From contig NC_054703.1 of the NCBI RefSeq assembly GCF_016097555.1, forward strand, positions 3,064,081-3,128,080: 64,000 nt of DNA. Direction: 5' to 3'. Made by a program: the position numbers and the translations under genes. Under the pieces are notes generated by a model. The model was not told the DNA's origin. It did not search any database and was given only the letters and a program-made list of their open reading frames with translations. Shown here piece by piece: positions 57,060 to 64,000 of the stretch. The number at the start of each line of letters is the position of its first letter. Within the stretch, counting starts at the first letter, position 1. Source of the stretch: Gigantopelta aegis (taxonomy: Eukaryota; Mollusca; Gastropoda; Neomphalida; Peltospiridae).

Positions 57060-58530
57060 TAATAATTTTAGTTTGTAGAAAGCAGGAAGTTATAAAAATA
57101 CCTCCACAATGGAATCTTCCTGCGAAACGGTAATCATGCATATGAACCCAAACTTAAAAGCTCAAATGACCACAAAAAGAAGTCGAAAAATCTACGAATC
57201 TGCGGAAAACTGACATCCCTGTCATAATTTGACAGCATTGAAATGAATTGATAATTATATGCTGTTACAGTGCATTTTAAAAATCATAGGTGTCCAAAGA
57301 TGTCATCAACTTTGGGGAAGGGGAAGATGCATAATCTTGAAGTCTGGAGAGCCAGCATTCCCCCCTTCCCCTCTGCCTTCTTTCAGCTTCTGTCACCTAT
57401 TAAAATTGATTTGTTTGTTTTCATTGCTAGACAGAGTTTACACTTTCATCGGTTATGAAATAATTGATTTAAAATGCACAACATATCAGTGGATATTTGA
57501 AGAACAAGGGCCGAATTTATGAAGCCTGTTTTTTTCTTAAATGCATTATATTAATACATGCATTTACATGTGTATAAGTCTAAAATAGGCTTAAGAATTC
57601 GACCCTATATGTGTGACATATATGTAACACCAGGTTACAAGTGTATACAAACGTAATCCATCCTCTAAATATTGGCTGAAGTATTTTTTTTACTGAACTG
57701 TTACTAAAAATCATAACAATTAGGCGTACTGGTCATATTCAATATAACAGTTCTGAGAGGCTATCCATAAAGTATATATGCCAAGAGGGTCGAGGGTCGT
57801 GGGGGGAAGGTTGGGAATTACATACGAAGAATGTACATGGGGAAGGAGGGGGGGGGGGGGGGGCACCTACAGAGTACATACGCCAAAATTTCTTAGTTTT
57901 TCATTGGTGTAAACGTCTGTAATCCAAGCTCCCTATTGTACCCGATATACTTTTTTAGCATGGACGATTGATGTACGCCCATACATGGTGTGTTGGGTGG
58001 GAGGGGGAGGGGGTAGTGATCAAAAGGTACAAAAGGTGTAAATTGATCCTCAATATTGAGATTTTGTGCATACATACTTCTTGGGTGGCCTCTTACCTCT
58101 ATGCCATAAATTCAACAAAACATTGCCATTATAAAACAATATAAATAAAAATTAATGTGTGTTATACATCCATCTTAACATAACACCTGTATATATATGT
58201 ATATATATCACTATACATGTGGATTCAACATAATGTGTCGCCATTATATAACTCGCCATAAAGTTATAAACATACTAGTAACTCAACACTTGCCTATTTA
58301 CCTATTTCATTAATTACATGTATCTATCAACACTGTACAGCTGGGATTAAAACTAGACACCAGTCTTATGGAATAACTTCGATATTTAACAATACAGACT
58401 GGTGAGTATAACAAGCATTCTTAATATTTCATGACAAACATTTGTTGTGACCAAATTATCACGGTGCAGAACCACAATTTAATCTTTAGACTTTAATCAG
58501 AATATAACACAAGATTCTTCTGGCATTTCA
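57060..58530. other. Spacer; no gene seen
   Basis: AT-rich with G-runs at 57800-57865 and 57995-58010. Short frames near 57260-57520 have no recognisable domain. Confidence 0.4.
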
Positions 58531-58534
58531 TAGA

Positions 58535-58640
58535 TACAGTGGAATCTTGTTGGGTCGAACTCGGGAGGGTCGCATACACCGCAACACTCAAACCAAAAAT
58601 GAAGTTCCGAGTTACACTTACGCATTATATCAATGAAGGA
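58535..58640. mobile_element. MITE end (TACAGTGGAATCTTGTTGGG family)
   Basis: TACAGTGGAATCTTGTTGGG, TCGAACTCGGGAGGGTCG, AAAAATGAAGTTCCGAGTTA. A fuller copy lies at 63292-63461. Confidence 0.6.
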
Positions 58641-58725
58641 ACATACAGATTATATTAAACAACTGATACCAATGGTCATATAAAGCTGGAACACTCAAAC
58701 AATAACTTGCTATTTCATACATGCG

Positions 58726-58993
58726 AAAGCCACCAGAGTCGTGGTTAAGCCATCAGACTACAGGCTGGTAGGTACAGAGTGCGCATGCTTGGTACCGGTT
58801 CCAACCCAGAGAAAATTCTTAAGGGCTCAATGGGTAGGTGTATGGCCACTACGCCCTCTTCTCTCTCACTAACCAACTAACAACTAACCCACTGTCCTGG
58901 ACAGACAGCCCACATAGCCGAGGTGTGTGCCCAGGACAGCATGCTTGAACCTTAAATTGGATATAAGCACGAAAATAAGCTGAAATGAAATGC
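58726..58993 (+). mobile_element. tRNA-derived SINE (GGCCTCGGTGGC family)
   Basis: CCACCAGAGTCGTGGTTAAG, GACTACAGGCTGGTAGGTAC, GCCCAGGACAGCATGCTTGA, CGAAAATAAGCTGAAATG. The 5' end is worn. Confidence 0.85.
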
Positions 58994-59189
58994 GAAAGCC
59001 AAAGGCTTTATGGGAAATAATGTTAAGCACCAAGCATTGATCAGTCTTTGTGGAATCGTGTAAAGTTGTTATAAAGCAACCAACATGGCCTGTAACAGAA
59101 TCATCACATCAGTGAAAAGCACTCTTCCAATTAGCTGTATATTGTAGTCGAAACAAAGATAAGTAACTGTTGGATATGATTTTTTCTCT

Positions 59190-59232
59190 CATAGTGCGTC
59201 GTTAAATAAAACATTTCCTTCCTTCCTTCCTC
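59190..59232 (+). mobile_element. SINE tail only
   Basis: TAGTGCGTCGTTAAATAAAA then CCTTCC repeats: only the last ~25 bp of the family plus its simple-repeat tail. Confidence 0.7.
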
Positions 59233-59635
59233 ATCCTCAGGTATATAAGACAGAGCTATCCCATGAAATAAAAATCTGTCTGACCCTAGGGCTAGATAAA
59301 TCAGTCCGACCCGAGGGCTAGACGATTTCTACATACGCATGATATCATACCTCATGTTTTACGATTGACGTCACAACTCATGGTTTTCAAAATTCTGTTT
59401 GCCATTTCACGTTTTATCATCGTTTTAAAAATATTTAAATAAATTAATATTTTCAACTTTATATTTATTGGTAAGTTGAACATTACATATTTATGTCGTT
59501 GCATAAGGTGGACTATATTTTTCCGTGTATGATTAAATGAGTTTGCAGGTGAAAGGTATATATGAATCGTTCTACAATAAACAGACCGTAACTTACAAAA
59601 TTAATGTTTTGTAACTGTAATTAAATTGGGCAAGG

Positions 59636-59865
59636 AAAAGAATCAATCAACATTGTCAGGTATACATTGTAGATAAGGTAACTGCAACCCTCGGGTTGGA
59701 ATAGAATCAATCACCGTTGTGAGGTATACATTGTAGATAAGGCAACTGCAACCCTCGGGTTGGAATAGAATCAATCACCGTTGTGAGGTATACATTGTAG
59801 ATAAGGCAACTGCAACCCTCGGGTTGGAATAGCCTTATCTATACCTCACAACGGTGATATAATAT
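59636..59865. repeat. 67-bp tandem repeat closed by an inverted copy
   Basis: Three direct units (AATCACCGTTGTGAGGTATA, CATTGTAGATAAGGCAACTG, CAACCCTCGGGTTGGAATAG) are followed by CCTTATCTATACCTCACAAC plus GGTGAT, the inverse of the unit's start. The last unit can form a hairpin. Confidence 0.85.
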
Positions 59866-61890
59866 GTCTTTTGGTAACATTAATAACAAGATTCCTTGCT
59901 TGAAGCAAAGTAAATGTGATAGATAACAATAGATCTCAATTGTGCTAATTTTAATGTATGTTTTGCATATCTTATTGAGGTCATCACCATGGAGTAGCCA
60001 ATCTGATGCTTTTAAATCGACCTCAGACTGACTGAAACAGGACTATTATACCAAAACATCTCAACAACGGGTGTATTAGAAAAACAAAATAAAATACAAA
60101 TATTTAATAGTATTTTATTAAAGAAGAGTTTCTTCGATACTTGAAGAAATGATTTTCTCATCATGCAACGGTTTACCACGCAACCGATTGGCAGTTTGTG
60201 CGATTTTAAATTTACATAATTAACAAATAGAACAGAACGTGGATTCTCAAGAAATATTGCGACTTGTTTATTAATCTAATTAGACAAGTACAGCAGCTAA
60301 CCAAGAGAGCTTTTCACCCTGTGATTTGCATAGGAATAAGGACTGTTTTCACAACCATGATTGAAGGTAACAAATAACGGAGAGAGTGAAAAAACAACAT
60401 ATCGTCTGTATAACTTGGTGGGAATGGGCGATAATTAACACTGATACAGAACATGGAATGCACATGGCAGAAGTTGAAAACAACAAACAGAACAAGTTAT
60501 TTAAAAACCAACAGACAAATTAAATGGTTAATAATTACTGCAATTTTGTTTTCACAGAAATTTGTAATAAAACAGCTCTATTTACTACCGTAAACCAACA
60601 AAGGTTTTGTATATATGCAGAAATATTAACACCCATTTTGTTTTCACAGAAATCTGTAATAAAACATTTCATTTAAATAGCTCTATTCACCACCGTATAC
60701 CAACAAAGGTTTTGTATATATACAGAAATATTAATATATACAGAAATATTAACATCTATTTTGCTTTCACAGAAATTTGTACGAAAACATTTCATGCAGG
60801 TTTTGTATTCAGAAATATTTATATAATTTTTAATCCTTTTTTTAATTTAATTTTTTTTTAGGGTTGTGGTTTTTTAAATTTATATGTAGTTTTTCCTTAA
60901 CATTAACACAGGTTTTATAATACAGAAAACTTAACATCCGACATCCAATAGTTAAAGATTAGTTAGCCAAAGTGCCAAAGTATTAGTGGTGACATAAAAC
61001 GAAACAAATTTTAACTAAATACTGTGTCCGATTTACTAAATATTTGACATCCAGTAGCCAATGATTACTTAATCATTAGTTTAAAAAATGTTTTTTTAAT
61101 AGGATAAAAATTTTCCAGATATGATCTTCATACCATATTTAATTTGGTCATTGGAATTTTTTTCTACATTTAAAACATTCAGACTTGTACAAATTGCACC
61201 AATTTGGTATCAGATACACGCAATACATTATGTGCATACATTAAATATTTCACTATCACTTCAGCTCAAACCTCTGACTATTTTCCAGGAAAAAACTATA
61301 AATAAAGTTTGTCTTGCTTCAACAAGACAAATACACATGTACTGGCCATGAAACTACAAATCGTTATAGACATTTATTCCAGTTAGCACTTTATTAATTT
61401 TCAATTAAGTATTAGTGATTTACTAACAGAATTAATTAGCAGCTACAAAACAAAATGTCTGTATTAAGATGACAGATTCTCTACTCTTTTAAAAAATGTT
61501 TTTTTAAAATTTCATAGAGCCTAATTAGTTTGAAATATTTTGGGATATTTTTGAATACTCCACCAACTTCAGCCATTAACTCACATGCCATGGATATTAT
61601 GATGGTACTTTAAGATTTCTCTTGTAATTAAAGTTATCCATTAATAGCGTTACAAGAGATAAACAGGTCAGGTCAGGTCATGGGGTTTAACGTGCACATT
61701 CAGAGCAAGTTGTAGTGCACGCCTGTCCTGGACGCAGGTGTCAGCTCCTTCGTCCAGGACAAGAACGTAGACAAATGTGAATACTAATAAATAGAAGTTA
61801 AAGCCCCACCCAAAGAATATTAATGCTAAGCAATAAGGGAAAACTTGTATTGTAGACCAAATTTAATTAACTATTAGCATCAAAGTATTT
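59866..61890. other. Spacer with small repeats; no gene seen
   Basis: 60550-60800 holds two to three copies of a unit with TTTTCACAGAAATTTGTAAT and CAACAAAGGTTTTGTATATA. 61662-61770 is a minus-strand dispersed-element tail (AGGTCAGGTCA; GTGCACGCCTGTCCTGGACG). SINE-tail fragments lie at 60940-61070. No supported frame. Confidence 0.5.
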
Positions 61891-63140
61891 GTATTAAATA
61901 CTAAGGTGTAATGAAGTAATTGAATGTTAGACTGACTGCCAGTGACCTGGTAGACTTTCTGACGCTATTGATGAAAGTTTTGGTTATCGACTATTAGCAT
62001 CACAGTGTCTGTGTTAAATACAGAGATGTAATTTAGAACTGAATGTCTGTAATGTGGGACTGACTGCCAGTGACCTGGTAGACTTTCTGACGCTATTGAT
62101 GAAAGTTTTGGTTATCGACTATTAGCATCACAGTGTCTGTGTTAAATACAGAGATGTAATTTAGAACTGAATGTCTGTAATGTGGGACTGACTGCCAGTG
62201 ACCTGGTAGACTTTCTGACGCTATTGATGAAAGTTTTGGTTATCGACTATTAGCATCACAGTGTCTGTGTTAAATACAGAGATGTAATTTAGAACTGAAT
62301 GTCTGTAATGTGGGACTGACTGCCAGTGACCTGGTAGACTTTCTGACGCTATTGATGAAAGTTTTGGTTATCGACTATTAGCATCACAGTGTCTGTGTTA
62401 AATACAGAGATGTAATTTAGAACTGAATGTCTGTAATGTGGGACTGACTGCCAGTGACCTGGTAGACTTTCTGACGCTATTGATGAAAGTTTTGGTTATC
62501 GACTATTAGCATCACAGTGTCTGTGTTAAATACAGAGATGTAATTTAGAACTGAATGTCTGTAATGTGGGACTGACTGCCAGTGACCTGGTAGACTTTCT
62601 GACGCTATTGATGAAAGTTTTGGTTATCGACTATTAGCATCACAGTGTCTGTGTTAAATACAGAGATGTAATTTAGAACTGAATGTCTGTAATGCGGGAC
62701 TGACTGCCAATGACCTGGTAGACTTTCTGACGCTATTGATGAAAGTTTTGGTTATCGACTATTAGCATCACAGTGTCTGTGTTAAATACAGAGATGTAAT
62801 TTAGAACTGAATGTCTGTAATGTGGGACTGACTGCCAGTGACCTGGTAGACTTTCTGACGCTATTGATGAAAGTTTTGGTTATCGACTATTAGCATCACA
62901 GTGTCTGTGTTAAATACAGAGATGTAATTTAGAACTGAATGTCTGTAATGTGGGACTGACTGCCAGTGACCTGGTAGACTTTCTGACGCTATTGATGAAA
63001 GTTTTGGTTATTGACTATTAGCATCACAGTGTCTGTGTTAAATACAAAGGTTTAATTTAGAACTGAATGTCTGTAATGCGGGACTGACTGCCAATGACCT
63101 GCCCGACTCTCTGACACTATTGATGAAAGTTTTGGTTCCC
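61870..63140 (+). repeat. 128-bp tandem array, ~10 copies
   Basis: Units read GACTATTAGCATCACAGTGT, CTGTGTTAAATACAGAGATG, GAACTGAATGTCTGTAATGT, GGGACTGACTGCCAGTGACC, TGGTAGACTTTCTGACGCTA, TTGATGAAAGTTTTGGTTAT. Inner copies are nearly identical; the first and last are diverged. Confidence 0.95.
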
Positions 63141-64000
63141 CGTCATTATTTACTCTTGGTATTGGTAAGACCCCTTTTTTTGGTCTATCAGTATGTTTGT
63201 AAATATTGTGACTAGATGCAGTTAAGTATAATTTATCGTATAATTTATCACAGCTATTTGTAAATACATATTATATATATATACAGTAGAATCTTGTTGG
63301 GTCAAACTCTGAAGGGTCCAATAGACCACAATTCTTGAATCAAAAATGAAGTCCTGAGTTACAGTTACACGTTACTGACCGAATGGTTAGGTCGTACTAC
63401 CCGATGGGTCAAACACTTTTTCGAGCACCGATGGGGTTCGAGCCAATAGGATTCAATTGTATTAAGTTTAAGAAAAAAACGAAACATAGACAATTAACCA
63501 TACTGACTTTACATGTACATCACATATTTAAGTGTTTTACAAATTTATGGTTTTACGCCGACTATCAGATAGTAACTGAAATATACACTACTAACACATT
63601 TTATACTCAAAGATCTGAATAATAGCAAATATAGACTTTAGAATAAGGAATGTAAGATTTGTCTTATGATTAAAACCTGATACATACAATAATGGGTTTT
63701 TAAAATGGTGGTTTTCGGAAATTAAAAAAATACCACAAGCCTAAAAAAACAAAACAAAACAAGAGAAAAAAAAATTCAACAAAAAACCTCGGAAGAAACA
63801 AACATAAACCTCACAAGCCTCCAAAAAAACAACAGAAAAAAAAAAAAAAAAAAAAAAATAAACAAAACCCCCACAGAAGCCCTAGAAAAAACTAATACAG
63901 ATGAACCTTTTGATTTTTGGTCTTTCTATTTATCAAACACTATCCAGGGTTAGTACAAATTTGTCTATATAATATAACTGGTTAGAATGTAGTATATATC
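63141..64000. other. Spacer with MITE at 63292-63461
   Basis: The MITE runs from TACAGTAGAATCTTGTTGGG to AGCCAATAGGATTCAATTGT plus A, with inverted ends. The rest is A-rich with AAAC/AAAAC runs (63720-63890). No gene. Confidence 0.5.

Overview
The window is animal nuclear DNA, most probably from a gastropod or other mollusc. Coding sequence is sparse and split by GT-AG introns. No bacterial-type gene organisation is present. The introns and spacers are full of tRNA-headed SINEs (heads such as TAGCCCAGTGGTAAAGCGC; ends such as GTCGTTAAATAAAACATTTC) of a type I associate with molluscan genomes. The species cannot be fixed from the sequence.

Two genes on the + strand can be reconstructed exon by exon. 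(1) Positions 1106-22595 hold the last 17 exons of a long coiled-coil/low-complexity protein. Splice phases agree through all 17 exons and give 649 residues plus a stop. Its central part looks like the FAM186A/FAM186B family, which is a tentative call. The 5' end lies left of the window. (2) Positions 40954-48553 hold a complete four-exon LSM7 gene (105 aa), the U6 snRNP/mRNA-decay Sm-like protein. This call is secure. No further gene could be supported in 23-40 kb or 48.6-64 kb.

Layout: 1-22.6 kb, FAM186-like gene with SINE-rich introns and a repeated 3'UTR. 22.6-26.3 kb, 3'UTR arrays and spacer. 26.5-34.0 kb, a 3.76-kb segment present twice in tandem, with SINEs at each junction and a visibly chimeric middle SINE. 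34.4-36.2 kb, a possible LTR carrying a 107-bp array. 37.4-38.9 kb, a hAT-like non-autonomous element. 40.9-48.6 kb, LSM7. 48.6-64 kb, spacer or UTR with several minisatellites (86, 31 and 128 bp units).

The most unusual feature is a pattern, not a gene. At many exon-intron junctions in both genes, the end of the exon together with its splice site has been tandemly copied into the adjacent intron. In LSM7, the 3' end of exon 2 plus its donor is repeated about 22 times, and the acceptor plus start of exon 4 about four times. In the FAM186-like gene, this affects the junctions of exons 2, 8, 10, 12 (both sides), 13 and 16, the 3'UTR, and probably an exon just left of the window. Where checked, the copies carry in-frame stops, so the frame survives only if one particular splice site is used. 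The LSM7 array unit also contains the 5' end of a hAT-like MITE whose full copy lies at the end of the array, which suggests how the array began. A similar amplification of a MITE end is seen at 51.4-52.4 kb.
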